NCBI GenBank assembly: GCA_044359405.1
Contig: JBIKMC010000045.1
Coordinates: forward strand, 1-16,703
Length of the DNA stretch: 16,703 bases
Origin: SYIM01 sp044359405
Lineage (GTDB): Bacteria > Pseudomonadota > Gammaproteobacteria > Burkholderiales > Burkholderiaceae_E
Direction of reading: 5' to 3'
This document shows, piece by piece, positions 1 to 8,068 of the stretch; within the stretch, counting starts at the first letter, position 1; every line of letters begins with the position of its first letter. The translations under genes were made by a program, and so were the position numbers. The notes under the pieces were generated by a model. That model had not been told where the DNA came from, made no database searches, and saw only the letters and a list, made by a program, of their open reading frames with translations.

Positions 1-1809
1 CAGGTCAGTCCACAGACCCGGCTTGATCAGCAGTAGTGCTGCTGCCACCAAGGCGACCCGCTGCCAGCCATTGGCCAGACCGATGAACCAGCCAAAAAAC
101 CCGCCCGCCAGAGCAATCACGCCGATTGACGCGCTGACAATCGCCAGCAGCACGTCCAGCCACTGAGCGCTCCAGTCCTTGACGATGAGCAGCAGCATCG
201 GTTCGTAGACGAACATGAACGGAACAATGTAGGCGGGGGCGGCAGCCCGCATGGCGGCAAAGCCGGACTGCCACATGTCGGCCTTGGCAAGGCCTGCCGC
301 TGCGAAGACTGCCAGGGCGACCGGCGGCGTGATCGCCGACAGAATCGCAAAGTACAGGGCGAACATGTGCGCGGCGGGCACGACGGCACCCAGCTTGATG
401 ATGGCCGGCACCAGCAGCGACACCATCACGATGTAGGCAGGCGTGGTCGGCATGCCCATGCCCAGAATGATGCCGGCCAGAGCCGTGAGCATCAGAGCTG
501 CGAGCAGCCAGTCCTGCGCCAGTGCGATCACCGCCTGGGTGAAGTTAATGCCCAGACCCGTGATGGTGACGCAGCCGATAACCAGCCCGGCGCAGGCGCA
601 GGCCATGGCCACTGAGAGCGTGTTTCGTGCGCCGTCCACCAGGGCCTCGAACACAGTCTGCCAGCGGATACCTGCGCGTGTCGAAGCGCGCAGCAGGGCC
701 ACCGGAATACAGGCCAGTGCACCGATCAGCGCACATAATGGTGCTGAGTAACCGGCCGTCAGTCCGAGCAGAATGATGAGAATGGGGATAAACAGGTGAC
801 CGCGCTCGCGCATGACCTGCATCAATCGCGGCAGCTCGGCCCGCGGCACCCCGGCCAGACCATAACGCTTGGCCTCAAAGTGCACGGCGAAAAACACGGC
901 CAGGTAGTAAAGCGCCGCAGGCACCAGTGCCCACAGGGCAACCTGCGCGTACGGTACGGCGATAAATTCGGCCATGACGAAAGCGGCAGCCCCCATGATG
1001 GGCGGCATGAGTTGGCCTCCGGTGGAGGCGACCGCTTCTACCGCCGCCGCAAAGGGGGGCCTGAAGCCCGTTCGTTTCATCAGCGGGATTGTCATAGGCC
1101 CATCGACCATCACGTTGGCAACTGCGCTACCCGAGACTGTGCCGAACAGCGATGAGCTCACCACGGCAACCTTGCCGGGCCCGCCAGCCGTATGCCCAGT
1201 GATGGACATGGCGAAGTCCATGAACAGTTGCCCCGTACCGCTGCGTTCCATAAATGAGCCGAACAGCACAAACAGCATCACATACGAGGCCGATACGCCC
1301 AGGGTCGAACCGAAGATGCCCTCAGTGGATAGGTACAGCTGCTCCATCAGCACGGGCAGTTTCACCTGGCTGAAGACGGTGGCATACAGGATGAAAGCGA
1401 TTGCGGTGAGCGGCAATGCCAAGCCAATGACGCGGCGCGTGCCCTCCAGCACAATGGCCACCGCCACCGCGGTCCAGAACATGTCGGCAGGGGTTAGGTC
1501 ATCAATGTAAATGATGCGATTGGTGAAGTAGCTGTAGTTACCCAGAATGTGCAGGACCGAGCCCAGGCCCAGCAGCAGCAGCACGAGATCGAACGCGCGC
1601 CAGCCCGCACCCGCACGCGAGCGGCTGGGATAAAGCAGAAAGACTAGGGAAATTGCAAACATCAGGTGGATACCGCGAAAGATCACAGCATCCGGCGGCC
1701 CAAAGGCGGCCACGTAGATGTGATAGAGAGACATCGTGACGGCCAGCAACCACACGGCCGCCTTCAGAGCCCGGGCCTGCGGCAGGGTAGCGGCATTTTC
1801 TTCGGACAT
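1..1809 (-). CDS. TRAP transporter fused permease (DctQ-DctM type, TAXI family), C-terminus cut by window edge
   Basis: This is the membrane part of a TRAP (tripartite ATP-independent periplasmic) transporter, which takes up an organic acid or similar solute using an ion gradient. The frame is open from ATG 1809 to base 1 (603 codons) with no stop, so the gene runs out of the window; fused TAXI permeases are usually somewhat longer. I translated it by hand. The protein is almost wholly hydrophobic. Residues ~15-150 form the DctQ-like small-subunit part, followed by a DctM-like part with stretches such as SGSAVANVMVDGPMTIPLMK and, near residue 470, GMGMPTTPAYI, typical of the large TRAP subunit. 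A GAGG Shine-Dalgarno at 1818-1815, 5 bases before the ATG, supports the start. It lies downstream of its receptor gene on the same strand, separated by a 123-base spacer. The fusion of both membrane subunits is usual for TAXI systems. The substrate cannot be told from sequence. Confidence 0.9.
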   Translation of the reverse strand, partial: MSEENAATLPQARALKAAVWLLAVTMSLYHIYVAAFGPPDAVIFRGIHLMFAISLVFLLYPSRSRAGAGWRAFDLVLLLLGLGSVLHILGNYSYFTNRIIYIDDLTPADMFWTAVAVAIVLEGTRRVIGLALPLTAIAFILYATVFSQVKLPVLMEQLYLSTEGIFGSTLGVSASYVMLFVLFGSFMERSGTGQLFMDFAMSITGHTAGGPGKVAVVSSSLFGTVSGSAVANVMVDGPMTIPLMKRTGFRPPFAAAVEAVASTGGQLMPPIMGAAAFVMAEFIAVPYAQVALWALVPAALYYLAVFFAVHFEAKRYGLAGVPRAELPRLMQVMRERGHLFIPILIILLGLTAGYSAPLCALIGALACIPVALLRASTRAGIRWQTVFEALVDGARNTLSVAMACACAGLVIGCVTITGLGINFTQAVIALAQDWLLAALMLTALAGIILGMGMPTTPAYIVMVSLLVPAIIKLGAVVPAAHMFALYFAILSAITPPVALAVFAAAGLAKADMWQSGFAAMRAAAPAYIVPFMFVYEPMLLLIVKDWSAQWLDVLLAIVSASIGVIALAGGFFGWFIGLANGWQRVALVAAALLLIKPGLWTDL

Positions 1810-1818
1810 GAAAGCCTC

Positions 1819-1875
1819 GCTGCGATCAGGCCGGGCTCGCCCGGCATGAGCGGGGGCGCATCTGATGGACGCAGC
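1819..1875 (-). other. Bulged stem in the receptor-permease spacer, abutting the permease Shine-Dalgarno
   Basis: On the minus-strand transcript, GCTGCG (1875-1870) and ATCAG (1866-1862) pair perfectly with CTGAT (1829-1825) and CGCAGC (1824-1819). This gives an 11-bp helix with a 3-base bulge (1869-1867). Inside it sits a hairpin GCCGGG-loop-CCCGGC (1845-1830) that stacks directly on the outer helix, plus a 16-base C-rich single-stranded part (1861-1846). The helix ends one base before the GAGG ribosome-binding site of the permease (1818-1815). There is no U-run, so it is not a classical terminator. It may stabilise the upstream receptor mRNA or limit permease translation, a known way of making more binding protein than permease. 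The pairing is seen in the sequence; the role is inferred. Confidence 0.45.
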
Positions 1876-1932
1876 CCTCCGCCTGAAACGACCTCGGACC
1901 GGGCAGGCCGCGTATGCGCCGCCCGACGGTGC

Positions 1933-2880
1933 TCAGAGAGCGCCCACCTCGCGGTAGTACCTGGAGGCGCCTTTGTGCAGCGGAACGCCAATGTCGGCCG
2001 CCATTTCTTTGACGGTGAGCCCGGAAATGGGTTTGACCACGGCCGCCATGGCGTCGATGTTGGTGGCCATGACTTTGGTCATGGTGTAGACCTGGTCTTC
2101 GGGCAAATCGCAGGCCACCACCACGTGCGTCAGGTACCCGATGACGGGCACATCGGCAGACTGCTTGGGATAGGTGCCCGCCTTGATGATCTGGCGCGTG
2201 TAGCCGGGATTCTGGCGATTCAAGTCGGTCATGGTCTTGTCGTCGACGGCAACCAGCTTGATATCGCGGGCACTGGCCAGGTCCATCACGGAAGACGCTG
2301 GGGCTGTGGTTCCCAGCGTGAAGGCGTGTGCATGACCGTCCTTAATCATGGACACGGCATCGGTGTAGCTGGCCTGGTAGCTGATGCGCGACAGTGCGCT
2401 GTATTCCATGCCATTGATCTTGAGCACTTGCGCCGTGAGGATCTCAGCCGTATTGCCTTTGGGCTGCGTCACCACCGACTTACCCTTGAGGTCGGCAAAC
2501 GAATTGATCTTCGCGTCAGCCAGGGCGACCACTTGAAAGTACTGCGGGTAAAGGTTTGCCAATTGGCAGACTTTGCTCGTCTTGCGAGGGTAAGGAGCCC
2601 GACCCTCGACGCCGTCAACGGTGGTCGACGAGTTGGCCATGCCGATGTGGGCCTTTCCTTCGTCGATGCCACGCACGTTGGCGATGCCGGCGCCGGGTGA
2701 GGCCTGAATCTGCAGCCCCGGAATGGCTTTTTCCCAGAGCCCTTTAAGTGCGCCGCCCAGGGGGATCCAGGCGCCGCCCTGCGGGCCGGTCATGAAGGTG
2801 AGTTGCTGGGCGTGGCTGTTGGTGGCGAGCATGCCCAAGGCTGTGATGGCGTTGGCCAGCAGCGTTTTACGAAGCGTCAT
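1933..2880 (-). CDS. TAXI-family TRAP transporter solute-binding protein
   Basis: This is the periplasmic receptor that captures the substrate and delivers it to the fused permease encoded next. The 315-residue protein has a Sec signal peptide (MTLRK, hydrophobic core, cleavage probably after NSHA at residue ~24). The mature chain begins with the TAXI signature region TGPQGGAWIPLGGAL. Later segments (AHIGMANSSTTVDGVEG, NSFADLKGKSVVTQPKGNTAE, VPVIGYLTHVVVACDLPED) follow the periplasmic binding-protein fold of the family, and length is normal (about 310-330). A GGAG six bases before ATG 2880 supports the start. It is the first gene of a two-gene operon with the permease. The 98 bases upstream, between it and the copA stop, hold a TATCAT -10-like hexamer at 2964-2959 but no good -35 at the right distance, so the promoter is unresolved. 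Related receptors bind glutamate or other carboxylates, but the ligand here is unknown. Confidence 0.93.
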   Translation of the reverse strand: MTLRKTLLANAITALGMLATNSHAQQLTFMTGPQGGAWIPLGGALKGLWEKAIPGLQIQASPGAGIANVRGIDEGKAHIGMANSSTTVDGVEGRAPYPRKTSKVCQLANLYPQYFQVVALADAKINSFADLKGKSVVTQPKGNTAEILTAQVLKINGMEYSALSRISYQASYTDAVSMIKDGHAHAFTLGTTAPASSVMDLASARDIKLVAVDDKTMTDLNRQNPGYTRQIIKAGTYPKQSADVPVIGYLTHVVVACDLPEDQVYTMTKVMATNIDAMAAVVKPISGLTVKEMAADIGVPLHKGASRYYREVGAL

Positions 2881-2978
2881 AAAAGTCTCCAGGCGATTGT
2901 GGGCAGCCCGTCGCTTGAAACGCGAGGGTCGCCGTGTTGTAAAAGCGATTACCTGTTGATGATAGCGGCTTGCCAGCT

Positions 2979-5249
2979 TTAATGTGCGCGCCAGCGACGC
3001 AGCAGCAGGGCATTGCCAACGACGCTGACGGATGAGAACGCCATCGCGGCTCCAGCGATGACGGGGCTGAGGGCTCCCAGAGCTGCCAGGGGTATTCCGA
3101 TGATGTTGTAGAAAAAGGCCCAGAACAGGTTCTGCCGAATTTTGGCTCGCGTGCGTCTTGCAATGTCGATGGCAGCTGCGATCAGCGAGAGGTCACTGCG
3201 CATCAGCGTGATACCGGCCGCATGCATGGCCACGTCGGTGCCGCTGCCCATCGCAATGCCGATGTCGGCCGCTGCGAGCGCCGGGGCATCATTGATGCCA
3301 TCGCCCACCATTCCTACCGTGGCACCCGGATCCAGATGGTTTCGCAGCTGAGCGATAAGGGCGGCCTTGCCCTCAGGGAGTATGCCCGCATGAACTTCGT
3401 CAATGCCCAACTCGCGAGCGACGCGCTGCGCGGCACTTTCGTGATCGCCCGAGATCAGCACGGTGCGTACGCCGAGCCTGCGCAGTTTCGCCACGGCTTG
3501 GGCCGCACCGGGACGGATGGCATCGCCAAAGGCCAAAAGGCCGAGAACGGCCACGTTGAGCGGGGCTGCCTGTGCGTCCGACCGGGCGCTGGCGGTGCGT
3601 GTGGCGACGTAAGCCAAAGTAAGGCCCTGGGTAAGATGGGTTTGTGCGCGGCTCTCAAAGGCCGCAAGCGATCCGCCGCATGATTTGATCCAGGCGCCCG
3701 AACCCACAAGGATTTCGGTGTCTTGACGGCCATGCTCCGAAGCTAAGCGGGCGGACACGCCGCGACCAGGATGAGCCCGGATATCCAACACCGCCGGCAC
3801 AGGCACGGGCGTACGCGATTGCGCGGCCTGCCGTACCGCTCGTGCCAGCGGGTGTTCGCTGCCCGACTGCACGGCCGCCACCAGGGCGATCAGGGCATCG
3901 GCAGAGATTTCGGGCGCGAGCTCGAGCGCCTGAAGGCTCGGTTTGCCCACGGTGAGCGTGCCGGTCTTGTCAAAGGCAATGACGCGCAGTGCGTGGGCGG
4001 TCTCGAGTGCCGGAGCGTCCTGGATGAGAATACCGGCACGGGCGGCCGCACCGGTGCCGGCCATCACGGCAGCCGGCGTTGCCAGACCCAGCGCACACGG
4101 ACAGGCAATCACCAGAACCGCAACAGCGTGCAGGGCGGCCGCGGGCCAGTCACCGTCGGTCAGCCCCCACGCAAGCGCCGTGATGACCCCCAGAACCAGC
4201 ACCGTGGGCACGAAGACGGCGCTGACGCGATCGACCAGACGCTGGATAGGGGCCTTGCCGGCCTGCGCTCGCTCGACCATGTCAATGATTCGCGCCAGGA
4301 CGGTTTGCGCCCCGATCGCGGTAACTTCCACCTGTAACAGCGCCTCGCCGTTGAGGCTGCCTCCGGTGACCGAGCTACCCGGTGACCGTGTCACCGGGTG
4401 ACTTTCGCCGGTCAGCATGGACTCATCAACCTCGGAGCTGCCCTGCAGGACGCGCCCATCTAGCGGAATGCGTTCGCCCGGCCGGATGATAAGAACGTCG
4501 CCGACACGGATATGGGTCAGCGCGAGCTCCACCTCCTGACCCTGACTGAGCGCGCGTGCCGTTGCCGGTCGCAGCGCCTGCAGGGCTCGGATGGCCTGCG
4601 CCGTACCTTTGCGCGCACGCGCTTCCAGCCACTTGCCCAGCAGCACCAGGGCAATCACTACGCTGGAGGCCTCGAAATAAAAGTGCGCGTGCTCACCATG
4701 GCCACTGAGCAGATTGAGTGTGCTGAGCCCCCAGGCCGCGCTGGTGCCGATGGCCACCAGCAGATCCATGTTGCCCTCAAACTGGCGCGCTGCGTTCCAT
4801 CCTGCTTTGTAAAAACGCGCGCCCAACCAGAACTGCACCGGAGTAGCCAGTGCGAACTGCCACCAGCCGGGCAGCATGGCATTGATGCCCAGAGGCATCA
4901 GTAACATGGGGGCGAGCAAAGGTGCGCTCAAGGCCAGAGCAATGATCACCTTCAGGCGTTCGCGGTCGTCGCGCTCTGTACCTGGCGGTGTGTTGTCGGA
5001 AGCGTCATGCAGCTTCGCTTCATAGCCGACCGACTGAACGGCTGCCACCAGTGCACTGGGACGGGCTGCGTCATTAGTCAGGGTGATGAAGGCGGTCTCG
5101 GTGGCCAGATTGACGGAGGCGGAGCCGACCCCAGGTATTTTTCCGAGGGCGCGTTCGACCCGGCCCGCGCAGGCGGCGCAGGTCATGCCACCGATATCAA
5201 GGCGAATGCTGTTATGGGTGCCATCGGCTGGGACAGTGGCATCAGTCAT
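2979..5249 (-). CDS. copA: Cu(+)-exporting P1B-type ATPase
   Basis: An inner-membrane ATPase that pumps monovalent copper (or silver) out of the cytoplasm. The 756-residue protein has one N-terminal heavy-metal-associated domain (residues ~14-80) with GMTCAAC, metal-binding Cys24 and Cys27. It then has eight predicted membrane segments; the actuator motif TGES (280-283); the intramembrane metal site CPC (383-385); the phosphorylation motif DKTGT (Asp427); the P1B-specific SEHP (His466-Pro467) in the nucleotide domain; and the hinge GDGINDAP (649-656). Tyr714-Asn715 and MxxSS (Met736-Ser740) in the last helices complete the Cu(+) selectivity signature of the P1B-1 group, so copper rather than zinc or cadmium is the cargo. 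The start ATG 5249 has no clear Shine-Dalgarno, but no better start keeps the metal domain. It is divergent from a CopZ-like gene 48 bases away. I saw no CueR-type dyad in that short gap. Confidence 0.95.
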   Translation of the reverse strand: MTDATVPADGTHNSIRLDIGGMTCAACAGRVERALGKIPGVGSASVNLATETAFITLTNDAARPSALVAAVQSVGYEAKLHDASDNTPPGTERDDRERLKVIIALALSAPLLAPMLLMPLGINAMLPGWWQFALATPVQFWLGARFYKAGWNAARQFEGNMDLLVAIGTSAAWGLSTLNLLSGHGEHAHFYFEASSVVIALVLLGKWLEARARKGTAQAIRALQALRPATARALSQGQEVELALTHIRVGDVLIIRPGERIPLDGRVLQGSSEVDESMLTGESHPVTRSPGSSVTGGSLNGEALLQVEVTAIGAQTVLARIIDMVERAQAGKAPIQRLVDRVSAVFVPTVLVLGVITALAWGLTDGDWPAAALHAVAVLVIACPCALGLATPAAVMAGTGAAARAGILIQDAPALETAHALRVIAFDKTGTLTVGKPSLQALELAPEISADALIALVAAVQSGSEHPLARAVRQAAQSRTPVPVPAVLDIRAHPGRGVSARLASEHGRQDTEILVGSGAWIKSCGGSLAAFESRAQTHLTQGLTLAYVATRTASARSDAQAAPLNVAVLGLLAFGDAIRPGAAQAVAKLRRLGVRTVLISGDHESAAQRVARELGIDEVHAGILPEGKAALIAQLRNHLDPGATVGMVGDGINDAPALAAADIGIAMGSGTDVAMHAAGITLMRSDLSLIAAAIDIARRTRAKIRQNLFWAFFYNIIGIPLAALGALSPVIAGAAMAFSSVSVVGNALLLRRWRAH

Positions 5250-5297
5250 GTGCTAGAAACATCGCTTCAATCAAACGCGGACTTGCGGAACTCGAGT

Positions 5298-5507
5298 ATG
5301 CACACATTCAAGGTTGAGGCGATGAGTTGCGGTCACTGTGCGGCCAGTGTGACGCGTGCTGTGCAGGGCGTGGACGCTCAGGCCAAGGTGCAAGTTGACC
5401 TGGCGCAAGGACGGGTCCGGGTGGAGTCGACCGCCTCGACCGATGCGCTGGCACGCGCCATTGTCGAGGCGGGCTATCCGGCCCGGCTTGAGTCGTCGCT
5501 TAATTGA
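5298..5507 (+). CDS. copZ: CopZ-like heavy-metal-associated copper chaperone
   Basis: A 69-residue cytoplasmic protein consisting of a single HMA (ferredoxin-like) domain. The motif MSCGHC places the two metal-binding cysteines at residues 11 and 14, and the rest (ASVTRAVQGVD, VESTASTDALARAIVEAGYPA) follows the beta-alpha-beta-beta-alpha-beta pattern of the family. Proteins of this kind carry Cu(+) to the N-terminal domain or membrane entry site of CopA, and its divergent position beside copA supports that role. I chose ATG 5298 because it begins exactly at the domain; the reading frame stays open far upstream inside copA, but that part has no homology. There is no strong Shine-Dalgarno. The stop (5505-5507) overlaps the convergent hsp20 stop region by 8 bases. 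The gene name rests on domain and context; other small MerP-like carriers look much the same. Confidence 0.87.
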   Translation: MHTFKVEAMSCGHCAASVTRAVQGVDAQAKVQVDLAQGRVRVESTASTDALARAIVEAGYPARLESSLN

Positions 5508-5922
5508 TGACCAGCTTGCGTGCGGCCGGTGCCTGAGCCTTGGGCAGCGTCAACAGCAGCACGCCGTTGTCGAATCGGGCCTGGGACTGCGCTTCATCGA
5601 GCTCGTGTGCCAGGGCGAAGCTGCGCGCCAGCGTGCCGTAAAAGCGCTCATTGCGCAGCACGCGCTCATTGGCGTCGCCAGCCACTTCGCGTTTGACCTC
5701 AGCCGAGATTGAAACCCGGTTGCCATCGATTTGTACCGAGATGTCGTCTTTGCGAACCCCGGCCAGCTCGGCCAGCACCTGATACGCGTTAGCTGATTCG
5801 CGCACTTCAATACGGATCTCCTGCGTATTGGCCGCTTCAAGCTCACGAGCGGGCTGCAGAAAACCACGGAACAACTCCGGGAACACATCGGCGAATGGAT
5901 CGTAAACAGACAGTCTGGCCAT
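5500..5922 (-). CDS. Small heat-shock protein, Hsp20/alpha-crystallin family
   Basis: An ATP-independent holdase chaperone that binds unfolding proteins and passes them to DnaK/ClpB. The 140-residue protein starts MARLSVYDPFADVFPELFRG and contains an alpha-crystallin domain at about residues 35-130 (RIEVRESANAYQVLAELAGV, DISVQIDGNRVSISAEVKRE). The C-terminal domain boundary FDNGVLLLTLPKA is the classic family signature. A short tail ending in ARKLVIN carries the I/V-x-I/V-like oligomerisation motif. ATG 5922 is preferred because GGAG lies 6 bases before it. A second in-frame ATG four codons upstream (5934) is possible, but its own bases form part of that GGAG. The longer frame back to 6099 enters tauE and is not homologous. 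I found no convincing heat-shock sigma-32 promoter in the 77-base gap before it. The 3' end overlaps copZ on the other strand by 8 bases. Confidence 0.93.
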   Translation of the reverse strand: MARLSVYDPFADVFPELFRGFLQPARELEAANTQEIRIEVRESANAYQVLAELAGVRKDDISVQIDGNRVSISAEVKREVAGDANERVLRNERFYGTLARSFALAHELDEAQSQARFDNGVLLLTLPKAQAPAARKLVIN

Positions 5923-5999
5923 GATGAACTCCATGATGATGGTTGGGGTCGACGACAAGGACCTGAGGCCGGAGGGCTTCGGATCCGTCGCCATGCCCA

Positions 6000-6764
6000 C
6001 TACATGAAGGCATCCCAGCTCAGCTTCAAGCCCGTGGCCAAAAGCCCCCACACCGCCACGCGGCTGAAAGCAGCCGGCTTGATCCAACGCAAAAACCACA
6101 AGCCGATCAGGTAGCCCACGGGTACCACCGGCATCAGCGCCAGGGAGGTATCAAAGTTACGGGCACTGAGCATGCCCATCAGGCCGTACGGAAGCCATTT
6201 GGCCGCGTTGATCACGGCGAAGTACCAGGCCATGGTGCCCACCATGTCGCGCGGCGCAAGCCGCATGGGTAGCAGCAGACGCATCATGGGAGGGCCGCCC
6301 GCATGCGAGATGAAGCTGGTGAAACCGGAGATGCTGGACCACAGGGCTGTTCGGGCGCGCGAAAATGGCAGGGCAGGTGATTCGGTGCCGCGGCGGCCCT
6401 GCATCATCCAGAACAGCGCAAAAAGCACAGACTCCACGCCAATCAGGGCCTTGATCCAGCGACTGTCCACCACGTTAAACAGTAGATAGCCCAGCAGGGA
6501 TCCCGCAAGTCCTGCGATTACCGCAACCCTGAATACAGGCCAGAGCACATTGCGCCGAAAGGTGATGAGGCCCAGCACGTCCATCAGACACAGAATGGGC
6601 AGCATGATGGCCACCGCCTGCGGGGCATCGATCACCAACACCATCAAGGGCACGGCGATGCCGCCCACCGCTCCGCCAAATCCCGCCTTGGAGATGCCGG
6701 TGAGAACCACCGCGGGTATGGCCACTGCGTAAAACCAGGGGTTGGAAATTGGAGAGAAGTCCAT
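6000..6764 (-). CDS. TauE/SafE-family membrane permease
   Basis: A 254-residue inner-membrane protein of the TauE/SafE (DUF81) family, whose members export sulfite, sulfoacetate or other small organosulfur or carboxylate anions. About eight hydrophobic segments are visible. The N-terminal repeat has the typical GISKAGFGGAVGGIAVPLM (glycine-rich first half), and the second repeat has SSISGFTSFISHAGGPPMM, matching the family's duplicated motif with a conserved HAGGPP. I prefer ATG 6764 (MDFSPISNPWF), which puts the first helix near the N-terminus and has a weak AGGCG upstream. The ATG at 6800 would add twelve basic residues, enter the divergent promoter region, and lacks a ribosome-binding site. 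Its neighbours are hsp20 downstream (77-base gap) and the divergent mct-like gene (77-base gap). Nothing in the sequence fixes the substrate. Export of a dicarboxylate linked to the mct-mcd unit is possible but unsupported. Confidence 0.88.
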   Translation of the reverse strand: MDFSPISNPWFYAVAIPAVVLTGISKAGFGGAVGGIAVPLMVLVIDAPQAVAIMLPILCLMDVLGLITFRRNVLWPVFRVAVIAGLAGSLLGYLLFNVVDSRWIKALIGVESVLFALFWMMQGRRGTESPALPFSRARTALWSSISGFTSFISHAGGPPMMRLLLPMRLAPRDMVGTMAWYFAVINAAKWLPYGLMGMLSARNFDTSLALMPVVPVGYLIGLWFLRWIKPAAFSRVAVWGLLATGLKLSWDAFM

Positions 6765-6841
6765 GGGTCGAAACGCCTGTGGCCGCGAGGGTCTTCGCAT
6801 TGTGGCATTGTTCGAACGATGCTCTGAAAGGTGTGACTCTC

Positions 6842-8068
6842 GTGTATCAACTGTTGGGTGGTCTGCGGCTTGTTGAAGCCGCCTCTTTTGTGGCAGCGCC
6901 CAGTGCGGCGCTGCACCTTGCGCAACTGGGTGCCGAGGTCATTCGTATTGATCCGGTGGGCGGTGGGCCCGATCGTCACCGCTGGCCGCTGGCCGGTAAC
7001 GGCGAGAGCCTTTATTGGCAGGGGCTCAATAAAGGCAAGAAGTCGGTGGCGATCAATCTGGCATCGCCCCGGGGGCGCGAACTGGCCCTTGCGCTGATTA
7101 CGGCTCCAGGCGATGGGGCGGGGCTTTTCCTCACCAACTATCCGGCCACCAGTTTTCTGTCCCATGCCGCATTGGTACGGCATCGTGCTGACCTGATCAC
7201 GCTGCGGGTACAGGGCTGGGCCGATGGCTCATCCGGGCTTGACTACACCGTCAATGCGGTCACGGGCTTGCCCCTGATGACCGGACCGGTCGACGCCCAG
7301 GGCCCCGTCAACCATGTATTGCCCGCCTGGGATCTGAGCACCGGCGCGCTGGCCGCCTTCCATCTGATGGCCGCCGAGCGGCATCGCCGTCTCACGGGCC
7401 AGGGTGCCGAAATATTGCTGCCCCTGTCATCCGTGGCGTTTTCGACCCTGGGTGCCCTGGGCCAGATCGCCGAGGTTCAGCTGTCGGGCAACGACAGACC
7501 TCGCGTTGGCAATAATCTTTTTGGTGCGTTTGGCCGTGACTTCAAGACGGCCGATGGGGCGTATCTGATTGTCGTCGCCATTACGCGCAAGCAGTGGTCA
7601 GGACTACTCAAAGCCCTCGGTCTGGTGGAATCGGTGGCGGCGCTGCAGTCGCAGCTGGGTGTTGATTTTGATCATGATGAGGGCGCCCGGTTTGAGCACC
7701 GGGTCAGCCTCGACCCCATGATGGCTCAGGCGATTGCCGCCCGGCCGCTGAGCGAGTTGCGCATCGCATTTGATGAACATGAGGTGTGTTGGGCACCGTA
7801 TCGGACGCTGTCGGAGGCGCTCGCGCATGAGAAAGAGCTTAGCGAAACCAACCCCATGATGAGCTCGATCACCCATCCGGGTGGGCTGACGTATCTCACG
7901 CCCGGATCCCCCGCCCGCTACGAGGGACTTGAACGCGCCCGGCCCGCGCGCGCGCCGGTGTTGGGCGAGCACACGGCGGCGGTGCTGGCGCAGACGCTCG
8001 GTCTGGCGGACCACGACATTGGGGTGCTACTGCAGCAGGGTGTGATTGCTCAGGCAGAGGAACGATGA
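6842..8068 (+). CDS. mct: Mesaconyl-CoA C1-C4 CoA transferase (2-methylfumaryl-CoA isomerase), class III CoA transferase
   Basis: A CaiB/BaiF (class III) CoA transferase of 408 residues. The family works through an aspartyl-CoA intermediate; the nucleophile here should be Asp164 in HVLPAWDLSTG. The N-terminal SFVAAP, the segment GLNKGKKSVAINL and AAERHRRLTGQG are family-typical. From memory, its length (~409) and several segments (DYTVN, LPFMTGPV-like, NHVLPAWD, GAFGRDF, WAPYRT, LGEHT) match Chloroflexus Mct closely. Mct moves CoA intramolecularly from C1 to C4 of mesaconate in the 3-hydroxypropionate bicycle. I could not align it, so the specific function is an inference strengthened by the neighbour, an Mcd-like dehydrogenase whose known product is mesaconyl-C1-CoA. 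I chose GTG 6842, which follows AAAGG (6827-6831) by 10 bases and begins MYQLLGGLRLVE as in family members; the frame is open upstream to 6749. The stop overlaps the next start (ATGATG at 8065-8070), implying translational coupling. The alternative is another succinyl-CoA:dicarboxylate CoA transferase. Confidence 0.8.
   Translation: MYQLLGGLRLVEAASFVAAPSAALHLAQLGAEVIRIDPVGGGPDRHRWPLAGNGESLYWQGLNKGKKSVAINLASPRGRELALALITAPGDGAGLFLTNYPATSFLSHAALVRHRADLITLRVQGWADGSSGLDYTVNAVTGLPLMTGPVDAQGPVNHVLPAWDLSTGALAAFHLMAAERHRRLTGQGAEILLPLSSVAFSTLGALGQIAEVQLSGNDRPRVGNNLFGAFGRDFKTADGAYLIVVAITRKQWSGLLKALGLVESVAALQSQLGVDFDHDEGARFEHRVSLDPMMAQAIAARPLSELRIAFDEHEVCWAPYRTLSEALAHEKELSETNPMMSSITHPGGLTYLTPGSPARYEGLERARPARAPVLGEHTAAVLAQTLGLADHDIGVLLQQGVIAQAEER

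Noticed and set aside
1666..2700. 344-codon open frame on the plus strand
   Set aside because: It lies opposite the TAXI receptor gene, is rich in His/Gly/Asp as antisense frames of GC-rich genes are, and shows no domain. It is a shadow frame.
2881..2978. Promoter for the TAXI operon using TATCAT at 2964-2959
   Set aside because: No acceptable -35 lies 16-18 bases upstream, so I note it without calling it.
5923..5999. Sigma-32 heat-shock promoter before hsp20
   Set aside because: CTTG and CCCCAA are present on the minus strand but are only about 7 bases apart, half the needed spacing.
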